From Paracoccus methylovorus (GTDB taxonomy: Bacteria > Pseudomonadota > Alphaproteobacteria > Rhodobacterales > Rhodobacteraceae), in NCBI RefSeq assembly GCF_016919705.1, contig NZ_CP070369.1:124001-188000 (forward strand): 64,000 nt of DNA, read 5' to 3'. The notes under the pieces were generated by a model. It did no database searches. It was given only the letters and a program-made list of their open reading frames with translations, and was not told the DNA's origin. The position numbers and the translations under genes were made by a program. This document shows, in pieces, positions 17,041 through 25,692 of the stretch (position 1 is its first letter; every line of letters begins with the position of its first letter).

Positions 17041-17820
17041 ATGCAAGTTCTGATGCGCCCCTGGGGGGCGATGCATTACCGGATCGACGGGCCAGACGAT
17101 GGGCCGACAGTGGTTTTCGGCAATTCTCTGGGCACCGACCTGCGACTGTGGGAAGCGGTATTGCCGCTGCTGCCGGGCATACGCGCCGTCCGCTATGACA
17201 AACGCGGCCATGGGCTGTCCGATACGGGCGGCGCGGCCTCCATCGCCGATCTGGCCGAGGATGCGGCCGCGCTGGTCGAGATGGTCGGCGGCGGGCCGGT
17301 GGTCTTTGTCGGTCTGTCTATCGGCGGCATGATCGGGCAGGCGCTGGCCGACGCGCGCCCGGACCTTTTGCATGCGCTGGTGCTGTCGAACACTGCCGCC
17401 CGCATGGGCTCGGCCGAGACGTGGAACGCGCGCATTGCCGCGGTTCGTGCCGGCGGCGTCGCCAGCATCGCCGCGCCGGTGATGGAGCGCTGGTTTGCCC
17501 CCGGATTTCGCGCCACCCCCGCGTTGCACCTGTGGCGCAACATGCTGACCCGGAGCGACGCCGATGGTTATGTCGCCGGCTGCGGGGCCATTTCCGCGGC
17601 CGACCTGACCGAACGCACCGCCACGCTGCGCCTGCCCACGCTGGTGCTTGCGGGTGAAAGCGACGGCTCCTCGCCGCCTGATCTGGTGCGCGCCACCGCA
17701 GACCTGATCCCCGGCGCTGCCTTTCACGTCATTCCCGGGGCCGGCCATTTGCCCTGCGTCGAAACGCCCTCCGAATGGGCCGCGCTGGTGGCCCCTTTCC
17801 TTCAGGAGCATGCCCGATGA
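17041..17820 (+). CDS. pcaD: 3-oxoadipate enol-lactonase
   Basis: A 259-residue alpha/beta hydrolase. The nucleophile elbow GLSIGG (Ser about residue 98), the VRYDKRGHGLS motif and the C-terminal GAGHLP histidine form the expected machinery. It hydrolyses 3-oxoadipate enol-lactone to 3-oxoadipate. The ATG at 17041 has an AGAGAGGA ribosome site; upstream in-frame codons overlap the regulatory region and are not conserved-looking. First gene of pcaDCHGB, overlapping pcaC by ATGA. Confidence 0.94.
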   Translation: MQVLMRPWGAMHYRIDGPDDGPTVVFGNSLGTDLRLWEAVLPLLPGIRAVRYDKRGHGLSDTGGAASIADLAEDAAALVEMVGGGPVVFVGLSIGGMIGQALADARPDLLHALVLSNTAARMGSAETWNARIAAVRAGGVASIAAPVMERWFAPGFRATPALHLWRNMLTRSDADGYVAGCGAISAADLTERTATLRLPTLVLAGESDGSSPPDLVRATADLIPGAAFHVIPGAGHLPCVETPSEWAALVAPFLQEHAR

Positions 17821-18200
17821 GTGATCGCTATGATCAAGGCCTCGCCACCCGCCGCCGCGTGCTGGGGGATGCCCATGTGGACCGGGCAGAGGATACCAAG
17901 ACCGATTTCGACCAGCCCTTTCAGTCCCTGATCACCGAAGCCGCCTGGGGCCATGTCTGGTCGCGCAACACCATCAGCCCGCGCGAACGTTCGATGCTGA
18001 CAATTGCGCTGCTGGCGGGTTTGGGCAACGATCACGAACTGGCCCTGCATATCCGTGCCACCGCGAACACCGGGGCCACGCCCCAGGACGTGATCGAGGC
18101 GCTTTTGCATGTCGCCATTTACGCCGGTGTCCCACGCGCCAACCATGCGATCAAGATCGCCAAGGAAACCTACGCCGAGATGGAGGCAGCACCGCGATGA
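17817..18200 (+). CDS. pcaC: 4-carboxymuconolactone decarboxylase
   Basis: A 127-residue single-domain PcaC. The conserved block ERSMLTIALLAGLGNDHELALHIR followed by ATPQDVIEALLHVAIYAGVP is diagnostic; only parts are quoted here as anchors. It decarboxylates 4-carboxymuconolactone to 3-oxoadipate enol-lactone. It stands alone, not fused to PcaD as in some bacteria. ATGA overlaps join it to pcaD (17817) and pcaH (18197). Confidence 0.94.
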   Translation: MSDRYDQGLATRRRVLGDAHVDRAEDTKTDFDQPFQSLITEAAWGHVWSRNTISPRERSMLTIALLAGLGNDHELALHIRATANTGATPQDVIEALLHVAIYAGVPRANHAIKIAKETYAEMEAAPR

Positions 18201-18934
18201 CCCTCAGCAACTCAATCGACCGCGGCCCGTTGTTCTTCCGCGACCGCGACTGGCATCCGGCCGCCTATACGCCGGGTTACAAGACCTCGATGACCCGCGC
18301 GCCCTTCCGCCCGCTGGTGTCGCTGGGCTCGACATTGTCCGAGGAAACCGGCCCCGCCTTCGGCCACTCGATGATCGGAGAGCTGGATAACAACCTGATC
18401 ATGAACTTCACCGGCCAGCCGGCCATCGGCGAACGGATCATCATGCACGGCCGCGTGCTGGACGAAAACGGCCGCGGCGTGCCCAATACCCTGGTCGAGA
18501 TCTGGCAGGCCAACGCCGGCGGCCGCTATCGCCACAAGAAAGACGGCTATCAGGCCCCGCTCGACCCGAATTTCGGCGGCTGCGGGCGCACGCTGACCGG
18601 GCCGGACGGCGCTTACGAGTTCCTGACCGTCCGTCCCGGCGCCTATCCATGGCCGAACCATGTCAACAGCTGGCGGCCGATGCATATCCATATCTCGGTC
18701 TTCGGCAGCGGCTTCGGCCAGCGCCTGATCACCCAGATGTATTTCGAAGGCGATCCGCTGATCGCAAAATGCCCGATCGTCAACACCATCGGCCAGGAAA
18801 ACGCCATTGAGGCGCTTGTCGCCCCCTTGGACATGAACCGGGCGATCCCGATGGACTGCCTTGCCTATAAATTCGACATCGTGCTGCGCGGCCGCCGCCA
18901 GTCGTTCTTCGAAAACCGCACCGAGGGGCTGTGA
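18197..18934 (+). CDS. pcaH: Protocatechuate 3,4-dioxygenase beta subunit
   Basis: A 245-residue intradiol dioxygenase subunit carrying the iron site: one Tyr in the DGYQAPLD region, another in RPGAYPW, and the two histidines in WRPMHIHIS. It binds Fe(III) and opens the protocatechuate ring to 3-carboxy-cis,cis-muconate. It pairs with PcaG; the stop overlaps the pcaG ATG (TGATG). Length and motifs are normal. Confidence 0.95.
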   Translation: MTLSNSIDRGPLFFRDRDWHPAAYTPGYKTSMTRAPFRPLVSLGSTLSEETGPAFGHSMIGELDNNLIMNFTGQPAIGERIIMHGRVLDENGRGVPNTLVEIWQANAGGRYRHKKDGYQAPLDPNFGGCGRTLTGPDGAYEFLTVRPGAYPWPNHVNSWRPMHIHISVFGSGFGQRLITQMYFEGDPLIAKCPIVNTIGQENAIEALVAPLDMNRAIPMDCLAYKFDIVLRGRRQSFFENRTEGL

Positions 18935-19545
18935 TGCAAAAGCTGGATTACCTCAAGGAAACCCCCTCGCAGACAGCGGGTCCCTATGTCCATATCGGCC
19001 TGACGCCGAACGCGCTCGGTATCCCCGGCATCTATCCCGTGGACCTGGGCCGGTCACCGGTCCGCGACGGGGCCAGAGGCGAACGTATCACCATCACCGG
19101 CCGGGTCATTGACGGTGCGGGGATGGTCTTGCGGGATGCGCTGTTCGAAACTTGGCAGGCGGATGCGGACGGCATCTACCCGGGCAACGACCCGCGCGGC
19201 GCGGCCGACCCCAACGTCACAGGCTGGGCGCGGGTGGCTGCGGATTTCGACACTGGCATCTGGCGGCTGGACACGATCAAGCCGGGCCGCGTGCCTTTCC
19301 CGGATGGCCGGCCGATGGCGCCGCATATCAACGTCTGGCTGGTGGCGCGTGGCGTCAATCTGGGCCTGCAAACCCGGATCTGCTTTGACGACGAGGAACA
19401 GGCCAATGCCGAATGCCCGGTCCTGACCCGGATCGAGCACAAGGCCCGCATCCCGACGCTTCTGGCCAAAAAGACCGGACCCGGCGAATACAGTTTCGAC
19501 TTCCGGCTTCAGGGCGAAGACGAAACCGTGTTCTTCGACATCTGA
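18934..19545 (+). CDS. pcaG: Protocatechuate 3,4-dioxygenase alpha subunit
   Basis: A 203-residue intradiol dioxygenase subunit. It starts MQKLDYLKETPSQTAGPYVH, which is typical of PcaG, and shares the fold of PcaH but lacks the full set of iron ligands, as expected for the alpha subunit. It completes the active site with PcaH. The ATG at 18934 follows GAGGGG; a GTG one codon earlier is less likely. A 140-bp gap with a strong hairpin separates it from pcaB. Confidence 0.94.
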   Translation: MQKLDYLKETPSQTAGPYVHIGLTPNALGIPGIYPVDLGRSPVRDGARGERITITGRVIDGAGMVLRDALFETWQADADGIYPGNDPRGAADPNVTGWARVAADFDTGIWRLDTIKPGRVPFPDGRPMAPHINVWLVARGVNLGLQTRICFDDEEQANAECPVLTRIEHKARIPTLLAKKTGPGEYSFDFRLQGEDETVFFDI

Positions 19546-19636
19546 CCCCAAGGGGTGCGGCGGAACCGGGCAAACGCGCAAATCCTGCCGCATGCCCCTC
19601 GTATCTTCTTTGTTGTCCAAATACCCTCGGGGGGGT

Positions 19637-19659
19637 CCGGGGGGCGGAAAGCCCCCCGG
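19637..19659. repeat. GC-rich hairpin, possible REP-like intergenic element
   Basis: Arms CCGGGGGGC (19637-19645) and GCCCCCCGG (19651-19659) pair perfectly around a GGAAA loop, within a pcaG-pcaB gap of 140 bp. It is preceded by TTTGTTGTCCAAATACCCTC. This block resembles the hairpin elements scattered between genes in many Rhodobacteraceae; that is from memory and no second copy is in this window. It could attenuate or stabilise the operon transcript. Confidence 0.5.
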
Positions 19660-19685
19660 TCCTGCCATTGCAAAAGGACCGACCG

Positions 19686-20999
19686 ATGCCCGCCGCCGCC
19701 GCCGACAGCGCCCTCTATCGCAGCCTCTTTTCGGATGACGACACCGCCGCCCTTTTCACCGACAGCGCCGAGATTCGCGCCATGCTGCTGGTCGAAGGGG
19801 CGCTGGCGCGCGTGCAGGGCGGGCTGGGCATCATCCCGCAAACCGCCGCGGCCTTCATCGACCGCTCTTCGCGCGAGGTGCAGATCGACCCTGCCGCGCT
19901 CGCGGCCGAGACAGCCACCAATGGCGTTCCGGTCCCGGCGCTGGTCGCGGCGTTCCGCAAGGGGATGGGGGCGCCCGACCATGCCCAATACCTGCATTGG
20001 GGTGCGACCAGCCAGGACATCATGGACACCGGTCAGGCCCTGCGCCTGCGTCGGCTGACGGCGATCTGGGACGAACGGCTCGGCCAGCTTGCCGCCGCGC
20101 TTGGCCGGCTGGCCCGCCAATATGCCGATCTGCCGATGGCGGCGCGCAGCTATGGGCAGGTGGCGACGCCGACCAGCTTCGGTGCCGTCGTCGCGGGCTG
20201 GGGCCATCCGCTTTTGCGCCACCGGGCGCGTCTCGCGACCCTCGCACCCGAACTCGCCACCGTCTCTTTGGGCGGGGCCGCTGGCACGCTTTCGGTCATG
20301 GACGGGCAGGGACCCGCCGTGCGCGCCGGACTGGCCGAGGCATTGGGGCTTCGCGATCCCGGCCACAGCTGGCACGCCGAGCGTGACAGCATCGGCGCCT
20401 TTGCCGCGTGGATGGCGGGGCTTTGCGCCAGCCTTGGCAAGATGGGCGAAGATCTGATCCTGATGGTGCAAAGCGGCATCGGGGAAATCCGCATCGAAGG
20501 CGCTGGGGGCTCTTCGACCATGCCGCAAAAGCAAAATCCGGTCGGCGCATCGGTTCTGGTGGCGTTGGCGCGGCAGTCGGTCGCGCTGTCCTCGGCCCTG
20601 CAGGGCGCAGGCATTCACCGCCAGCAACGCGACGGTGCGGCATGGTTCGTGGAATGGTTGAGCCTGCCGCAGCTTTGCATCTCGACCGGCCGGGCGCTGG
20701 CGCTGGCGCTCGATCTGTCGCAGCGCATCGCGCCCGACGCGCAGGCCATGGCGCGCGGGTTGGACGACGGTTCGGGACTGATCCATGCCGAAGCCCTGAC
20801 CTTTGCGCTGGCTCGCCACTTGCCGCGCCCCGAGGCGCAGGCAAGGATCAAGGCGATTTGCGCCGAGGTGCAATCGTCGGGTCAGCCGCTGCCCGCACTG
20901 GTTGCCCGTGATTTCCCCGATCTGGACCTGTCGGGCATCGGCGGGCTTGGCACCGCCCCGGACGAGGCGCGCGCCTTTGCCGACGCTGCCGGGGCATGA
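19686..20999 (+). CDS. pcaB: 3-carboxy-cis,cis-muconate cycloisomerase
   Basis: A 437-residue fumarase/aspartase-superfamily enzyme with the signature GSSTMPQKQNP (about residue 280), whose flexible loop carries the catalytic serine. It converts 3-carboxy-cis,cis-muconate to 4-carboxymuconolactone. The ATG at 19686 (MPAAAADSALYRSLF) fits the family; upstream in-frame sequence runs through the intergenic hairpin. It ends the pcaDCHGB operon and faces the Liv operon, with a strong hairpin between the stops. Confidence 0.93.
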   Translation: MPAAAADSALYRSLFSDDDTAALFTDSAEIRAMLLVEGALARVQGGLGIIPQTAAAFIDRSSREVQIDPAALAAETATNGVPVPALVAAFRKGMGAPDHAQYLHWGATSQDIMDTGQALRLRRLTAIWDERLGQLAAALGRLARQYADLPMAARSYGQVATPTSFGAVVAGWGHPLLRHRARLATLAPELATVSLGGAAGTLSVMDGQGPAVRAGLAEALGLRDPGHSWHAERDSIGAFAAWMAGLCASLGKMGEDLILMVQSGIGEIRIEGAGGSSTMPQKQNPVGASVLVALARQSVALSSALQGAGIHRQQRDGAAWFVEWLSLPQLCISTGRALALALDLSQRIAPDAQAMARGLDDGSGLIHAEALTFALARHLPRPEAQARIKAICAEVQSSGQPLPALVARDFPDLDLSGIGGLGTAPDEARAFADAAGA

Positions 21000-21038
21000 T
21001 CCCACGACCTTGCGGACAGGCACAGCAGCGCGAATGAA

Positions 21039-21060
21039 CGGGGGCCAAGGCCGGCCCCCG
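21039..21060. terminator. Bidirectional hairpin between pcaB and the Liv operon
   Basis: Arms CGGGGGCC (21039-21046) and GGCCCCCG (21053-21060) pair perfectly around a 6-nt loop. The hairpin lies between convergent stop codons (pcaB 20999 and livF 21063), where it can serve both strands. No U-tract is present. Confidence 0.55.
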
Positions 21061-21062
21061 GT

Positions 21063-21785
21063 TCAGGCCGCATCCTCGATATGGCCGCCCAGGAAAAGCT
21101 GGCCGACGCGCGGGTCTTTCAGCAGCTTGTCGGCCTTGTCGAACATGCGGGTCTGGCCCAGTTCCAGCACAAGCCCATAGTCCGACATGGCCAGCGCCGC
21201 CTTGGCGTTCTGTTCGACCATCAGCACGGTGACGCCCTGTTCGCGCAGGCGGATCAGGGTCTGGAACACCTCTTGCACCAGATTGGGCGACAGCCCGATC
21301 GAGGGCTCGTCGATCAGGATCAGCTTGGGGTCCAGCAGCAGGGCGCGGGCGATCTCAAGCTGTTTTTGCTGGCCGCCGGAAAGCTCGATGGCCTTCTGGT
21401 CCTTGCGCTCGCGCAGCATCGGGAACTGGTCCATGACCTGCTCGATCCGCGCCCTGACCCTGCCCTGATCCTTCGAGGTGATGCCGCCCAGTTCAAGGTT
21501 ATGGAACACCGACAGTTGCGGCACCACGTTGCGGCCCTGCGGGACATAGGTCAGCCCGCGCGCGATCATCTCGGCCGGTCGCCTGCGGGTCACGTCCTCG
21601 CCCTCCAGCAGGATCTGGCCGGAATGGATGTTCAGCAGTCCGAAGATCGCCTTGAACACGGTGGACTTGCCCGCGCCGTTCGGCCCGATGACCGTGGTGA
21701 TCGAGGCCTTCGGAATGCTGAACGAGGTGCCGTTCAGGATGGTGATGCGGCCGTAACCGCCGGTGATGTCTTTCAGCTCCAGCAT
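21063..21785 (-). CDS. livF: Liv-type ABC transporter ATPase (LivF)
   Basis: A 240-residue ATPase: Walker A GPNGAGKST (about residue 35), Q-loop in TYVPQGRNV, signature LSGGQQKQLEIARALL, Walker B LILIDEP and a switch region ending VEQNAKAAL. The LivF subgroup is clear. The ATG at 21785 lies 1 bp past the livG stop. It is the last gene of livKHMGF. Lying next to the pca genes, this importer may carry an aromatic or hydroaromatic acid rather than amino acids (inference). Confidence 0.93.
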   Translation of the reverse strand: MLELKDITGGYGRITILNGTSFSIPKASITTVIGPNGAGKSTVFKAIFGLLNIHSGQILLEGEDVTRRRPAEMIARGLTYVPQGRNVVPQLSVFHNLELGGITSKDQGRVRARIEQVMDQFPMLRERKDQKAIELSGGQQKQLEIARALLLDPKLILIDEPSIGLSPNLVQEVFQTLIRLREQGVTVLMVEQNAKAALAMSDYGLVLELGQTRMFDKADKLLKDPRVGQLFLGGHIEDAA

Positions 21786-21786
21786 G

Positions 21787-22533
21787 TCAGCCCCCCAGAT
21801 AGGCGTCGATGACCATCTGGTTCGCGCGGATTTCATCGGGCGAACCTTCGGCGATGATCTCGCCCTGCGCCAACACGATGATGCGGGTGCAAAGCGACAT
21901 GACGAATTCCATGTTATGCTCGATCACGACGAATGTGGTGCCGTGTTCGCGGTTATAGGTCAGCAGCCGCTCTTTCAGATGGGCCAGCATGGTCAGGTTC
22001 ACCCCTCCGGCCGGTTCGTCCAGCAGCACGATACCGGGACCGGCCATGAAGGCCATCGCGGCATCGACCAGTTTTTGCTGGCCATAGGACAGCGAGCCGG
22101 CCTCGGTATCGCGATAGGGGGTAAGGTTGAAGAACTCGACCAGTTGCTCGGCCTTTTGGGTCAGGCCCGCGTCGGGCGGGCCGAACAGCCGGCTCAGCAT
22201 CGAGCCCTGATGCTCCTGTCCTGCAAGGATGACGTTGTCGATCACCGTCATCTTGGGAAAGACCGAAAGCTGCTGGAACGTGCGCCCGACGCCCATCAGC
22301 GACAGGTCGGCCGGGCGTACGCCATCGGTCGATTGGCCGTTGATCCGGCAATGCCCCTGCGTCGGGCGCAACTGCCCGAGGATGCAGTTGAACAGCGTCG
22401 ACTTGCCCGAGCCGTTGGGACCGATCAGGCCCAGAATCTCGCCCTTTTGCACATCGAAACTGACGTTGTTGACGGCGCGGATGCCGCCGAACTGCTTTGA
22501 GATGTTACGGACGGAAAGGACGGGCGCGTTCAC
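21787..22533 (-). CDS. livG: Liv-type ABC transporter ATPase (LivG)
   Basis: A 248-residue ATPase with Walker A GPNGSGKST, signature LSYGQQKLVDAAMAFM (a Tyr-containing variant common in LivG), Walker B IVLLDEP and the LivG-specific AGGVNLTM and IEHNMEFVM segments. A GTG start at 22533 overlaps the livM TGA (GTGA). A longer in-frame reading would run into livM and is not needed for the fold. It forms the ATPase pair with LivF. Confidence 0.92.
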   Translation of the reverse strand: MNAPVLSVRNISKQFGGIRAVNNVSFDVQKGEILGLIGPNGSGKSTLFNCILGQLRPTQGHCRINGQSTDGVRPADLSLMGVGRTFQQLSVFPKMTVIDNVILAGQEHQGSMLSRLFGPPDAGLTQKAEQLVEFFNLTPYRDTEAGSLSYGQQKLVDAAMAFMAGPGIVLLDEPAGGVNLTMLAHLKERLLTYNREHGTTFVVIEHNMEFVMSLCTRIIVLAQGEIIAEGSPDEIRANQMVIDAYLGG

Positions 22534-23504
22534 AACTGGAACCCTTTCTTGCTGTCGCGGCGTGCTTCGTGCCGGGGGCGGAGCTGGTTCCACAGCTTAT
22601 GCCCCAGCCCGATCAGCCCGCTGGGCGAAAAGACCATCAGCACGATCACCAGCGTCGCATAGATGATGAGGTAGTAGCCCTCGGTAAAGCGCAGGACCTC
22701 GGGCAGCAGGATCACCACCGCCGCGCCCAGCATGGGGCCGAAGAAAAAGCCCGCGCCGCCCACGACGACCATCAAAAGCAGCTTCAGCGAATGGATCAGT
22801 GCGAAGCTGCCCGGTTCGATGAACTGCACCAGTGGGGTCTGCAACGCCCCTGCCAATCCGCCGAATGCCGAGCCGATGGCAAAGGCCAAAAGCGTCTGGC
22901 GGCGGATCTTCAGCCCAAGGCTTTCGGCGCGGATCGGGTTTTCGCGCAGTGCCTTGAAGGCGCGACCCCAGGGCGAGCGCAGGATCCACCACATCACGAA
23001 GGCCGCGATTAAAAAGCAGGCCAGCGCGAAATAGTAAAAGTTCAGGTTGCTGTCAGTCGGGACGCCAAAGACCGATGGCCGGGGCATCCCCACAAGGCCG
23101 AACGAGCCGCCGGTGATTTCCTCTTCGTTGCGCAGCACCAGAAACAGCAGCGTGTTGAAGGCCAGTGTCACGAAGGCCAGAAAATGGTGCTGCACCCGCA
23201 ACGCCGGCCAGCCCAGCAACAGACCCACGGCAAAGCTGGAGGTGATCGACATCAGCGCGGCCACGATCCACGGCACGCCCGCCAGCGTCATCAGCGCGGT
23301 GACATAGGCGCCGATGCCCATGAACGCCGCCTGCGCCAGACTGACCTGTCCGGCATAGCCCAGAGTCAGGTTCAGCCCCATGGCCGAGATGGAAAACAGC
23401 AGCCACGACGTCAAGGTATAGACGATGTAGTTGCCCTGACCGATGGGGGCGGCGATCAGCACCGCGATGCCAAGGATGATCAGGATGATCTGGGTGCGGG
23501 TCAT
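22530..23504 (-). CDS. livM: Liv-type ABC transporter permease (LivM)
   Basis: A 324-residue membrane protein with about nine to ten helices and the LivM landmarks LNLTLGYAGQVSLAQAAFMG, WGRAFKALRENPIRAESLG and a GGAGFFFGPMLGA segment. It pairs with LivH to form the channel. Its start overlaps the livH stop by ATGA (23501-23504). It ends in a positively charged tail (RPRHEARRDSKKG). Confidence 0.92.
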   Translation of the reverse strand: MTRTQIILIILGIAVLIAAPIGQGNYIVYTLTSWLLFSISAMGLNLTLGYAGQVSLAQAAFMGIGAYVTALMTLAGVPWIVAALMSITSSFAVGLLLGWPALRVQHHFLAFVTLAFNTLLFLVLRNEEEITGGSFGLVGMPRPSVFGVPTDSNLNFYYFALACFLIAAFVMWWILRSPWGRAFKALRENPIRAESLGLKIRRQTLLAFAIGSAFGGLAGALQTPLVQFIEPGSFALIHSLKLLLMVVVGGAGFFFGPMLGAAVVILLPEVLRFTEGYYLIIYATLVIVLMVFSPSGLIGLGHKLWNQLRPRHEARRDSKKGFQL

Positions 23505-24376
23505 ACGGCTCGTCCTTCCTTGGTGCCCAAAAGGCCCTGCGGGCGCAGCAGGATGATGGTGATCAGCAGGATCAACGGCATCGCCGAGCGGTATTCGGCC
23601 GAGATATAGACCGCCGAGAGGTTATCGATCACGCCGATCAGCAAGCCCCCGACCAATGCTCCGCGGATCTGGTTGAAGCCCCCGACGATGGCCGCGATAA
23701 AGGCGACCAGACCCAGCGTTTCGCCATTCGAGAACTTGGCGAGGTAGACCGGCGAGATCAGCACCGAGGCAATGGTCGCCAGCGCGGCGTTGATCAGAAA
23801 GGTATAAAGCACCATCCGCTTGACATCGACGCCAAGGATCTCGGCCACCTGCGGGTTCTGGGCACTGGCCTGCATGCAGCGGCCGGTGCGGGTGCGGTTC
23901 AGGAACAGTTGCAAGCCGCCAATGGCCAGCATCGACACGGCCAGGTTGCCGATATCCTGCACCGAGACGCTGGCCCCGGCGAAATTATAGACTTTTTGCG
24001 GAAAGATCGCCGGAAAGGGTTGGGCGGTGGCGCCGTAAAACTCTTTGACGCTTTCCTTCATCAACACCCCAAGCGCGATGGTGGCGATCACCAGCGGCAA
24101 GGTGCCATGGGGCAGCATCGGCTCGACGATCAGCTTCTTGAAGGCAACCCCAAGGATCAGCAGCGACAGGATCAGCGCAAAGCCGATGGCGGGCCACATC
24201 GACAGGCCCAGCCCCATGCCGATCAGCACGAAAAAGGCCGGCAGCATGACGAATTCGCCCTGCGCAAAGTTGATGGTCTGCGACGCCTGCCACAACAGGG
24301 TAAAGCCCACCGCCGCAAGGGCATAGATGGAACCGGCGGCAAGCCCGGAAATCAGGATCTGGATTAACTCGGCCAT
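23501..24376 (-). CDS. livH: Liv-type ABC transporter permease (LivH)
   Basis: A 291-residue membrane protein with the LivH pattern: LAAGSIYALAAVGFTLLWQA at the N-terminus, NFAQGEFVMLPAF, and the conserved GRCMQASAQNPQVAEILG loop. An 83-bp gap with a long stem-loop separates it from the binding-protein gene upstream in the operon. It forms the membrane channel with LivM. Confidence 0.92.
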   Translation of the reverse strand: MAELIQILISGLAAGSIYALAAVGFTLLWQASQTINFAQGEFVMLPAFFVLIGMGLGLSMWPAIGFALILSLLILGVAFKKLIVEPMLPHGTLPLVIATIALGVLMKESVKEFYGATAQPFPAIFPQKVYNFAGASVSVQDIGNLAVSMLAIGGLQLFLNRTRTGRCMQASAQNPQVAEILGVDVKRMVLYTFLINAALATIASVLISPVYLAKFSNGETLGLVAFIAAIVGGFNQIRGALVGGLLIGVIDNLSAVYISAEYRSAMPLILLITIILLRPQGLLGTKEGRAV

Positions 24377-24400
24377 AAGAGCCTCACGTCAGGGGACGGA

Positions 24401-24444
24401 TGCAGGGGCAGGCCGGTGGGATGCCGGTGCCGGCCTGCCTTGCA
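24401..24444 (-). other. Long stem-loop between binding-protein and permease genes
   Basis: GGCAGGCCGG (24407-24416) and CCGGCCTGCC (24430-24439) pair perfectly, and TGCA on each outer side (24401-24404 and 24441-24444) extends the stem past a small bulge. It sits between livK and livH on the minus strand. Such hairpins often protect the abundant binding-protein mRNA and lower downstream expression; that role is inferred. Confidence 0.55.
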
Positions 24445-24459
24445 ATCCTGCAAACTCGT

Positions 24460-25587
24460 TCAGTTCGGCGGCAGGATGGCCTTGACGACCTGCTTGCCGT
24501 CCTGCACCTCGACGAAAAAGCTTTCGCGCGACATTTCTCCGGTGTCGTCCCAACTGACATCCATCAGCACGCCGGGGCAATCCGCGGCCTTCAGCGTCAG
24601 GCCGTGGAACTTGTCGGCGATGGCCTGGCTGTCCGCCTTGCCCACCAGTTCGGTGACGCATTTGATGGCATGCGCTGCCGTATAGCCTTTTATGGCGTTG
24701 TGGTCGGGGGTGTAGTTGTATTTTTGCTTGAACCGCTCGACCATGTCGGTCATCGCGGGGATATTGGCGTCGGGGGTCAGGCCGACATGGCCCATGGCGC
24801 CGTTGGCCGCGTCGCCCGCCAGTTCGATGACCTTATGCCCGATCAGCGTCGTCTCGCCGACCAGCGGCAGGGTCACGCCCTGCTTGCGCGCCTCGCGCAG
24901 GAAACGGGCGCTTTCCTCTTCGGTCAGATAGACGAAGGCGGCGTCGGCCTCGATCCCCTTCAGCTTGACCACATCGGCCGAGAAATCGGTCTGCGCCTGT
25001 TCGGTGGGCAGGTCGGCCACGATCTCGAACCCGTAATTCTTGGCCTCGTCCATGAAGGCGGTGTGGCCGCCCTTGCCGAATTCGGTATTGGCCCAGACCA
25101 CGGCGACCTTCTTGACGCCCATTTCATCGGCCATGTACTTGGCCATCTTGGGCACGCCCTTTTGTGAACCAAAGGCGGTGCGGAAGATATAGGGGTTGTT
25201 CATCGAGGTGATCGAGGGCGCCTCGGACCCGGTGAATTGCGGAATGCCCGCCTGTTTGGCCACCAGCATGTTCACCACCGTCGAGGATGAGAACACCGTG
25301 CCGGTGATCGCCACCACGCCGTCGTCGATGGCCTTTTGCACCATGGCCCGGCTGACCTGCGGGTCGGTCTGGCTGTCGTATTCGCTGACCGCTACCTTTT
25401 CGCCCAGAATGCCGTCGGCGGCGTTGATTTCTTCAAAGCCCATCCGCACCCCGTCGCGGAAGTTGGTGCCGGCGGCGGCACCGGGGCCCGACAGCTCGAC
25501 GATCGAGCCGACCTTTATATCGGCCAGCGCCGGCATGGCGGTCAGCGCAAGCGCCGTGGCGGCCGAGCCGATCAAGGTTCTGAACAT
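24460..25587 (-). CDS. livK: Liv-type ABC transporter substrate-binding protein
   Basis: A 375-residue periplasmic-binding protein (type 1 fold). A Sec signal peptide (about 22 residues) ends ALADIKVG. The conserved GSIVELSGPGAAAGTNFRDG region and the ligand-site areas FSSSTVVNMLVAKQ and SEAPS follow. Two internal cysteines (KCVTEL and DCPGVL) could form a disulphide. It defines the specificity of the livKHMGF importer. Ligand unknown; proximity to pca genes and a shared operator with the 43-49 kb operon suggest an aromatic or hydroaromatic acid. Confidence 0.9.
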   Translation of the reverse strand: MFRTLIGSAATALALTAMPALADIKVGSIVELSGPGAAAGTNFRDGVRMGFEEINAADGILGEKVAVSEYDSQTDPQVSRAMVQKAIDDGVVAITGTVFSSSTVVNMLVAKQAGIPQFTGSEAPSITSMNNPYIFRTAFGSQKGVPKMAKYMADEMGVKKVAVVWANTEFGKGGHTAFMDEAKNYGFEIVADLPTEQAQTDFSADVVKLKGIEADAAFVYLTEEESARFLREARKQGVTLPLVGETTLIGHKVIELAGDAANGAMGHVGLTPDANIPAMTDMVERFKQKYNYTPDHNAIKGYTAAHAIKCVTELVGKADSQAIADKFHGLTLKAADCPGVLMDVSWDDTGEMSRESFFVEVQDGKQVVKAILPPN

Positions 25588-25617
25588 GGTTTCCTTCCTC
25601 CCTGGTTCGGACCCCGT

Positions 25618-25641
25618 TAAAGTGGGATCTCATTCCATAAT
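25618..25641. promoter_or_regulatory. Shared AT-rich operator before the Liv operon
   Basis: The 24 bp at 25618-25641, beginning TAAAGTGGGATCTC and ending CATTCCATAAT, match 20 of 24 bases of the site at 44057-44080, and GATCTCATTCCATAAT matches 15 of 16 bases of 12456-12471. GGGAT-CTC-ATTCC forms a near-palindrome. It lies 31-54 bp upstream of the livK start, where a bound protein would cover the promoter. Confidence 0.6.
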
Positions 25642-25692
25642 CTGCCACGACGCGTCAGGCGCGAACATTGCAAAATGCGCGGGCAAATATAA

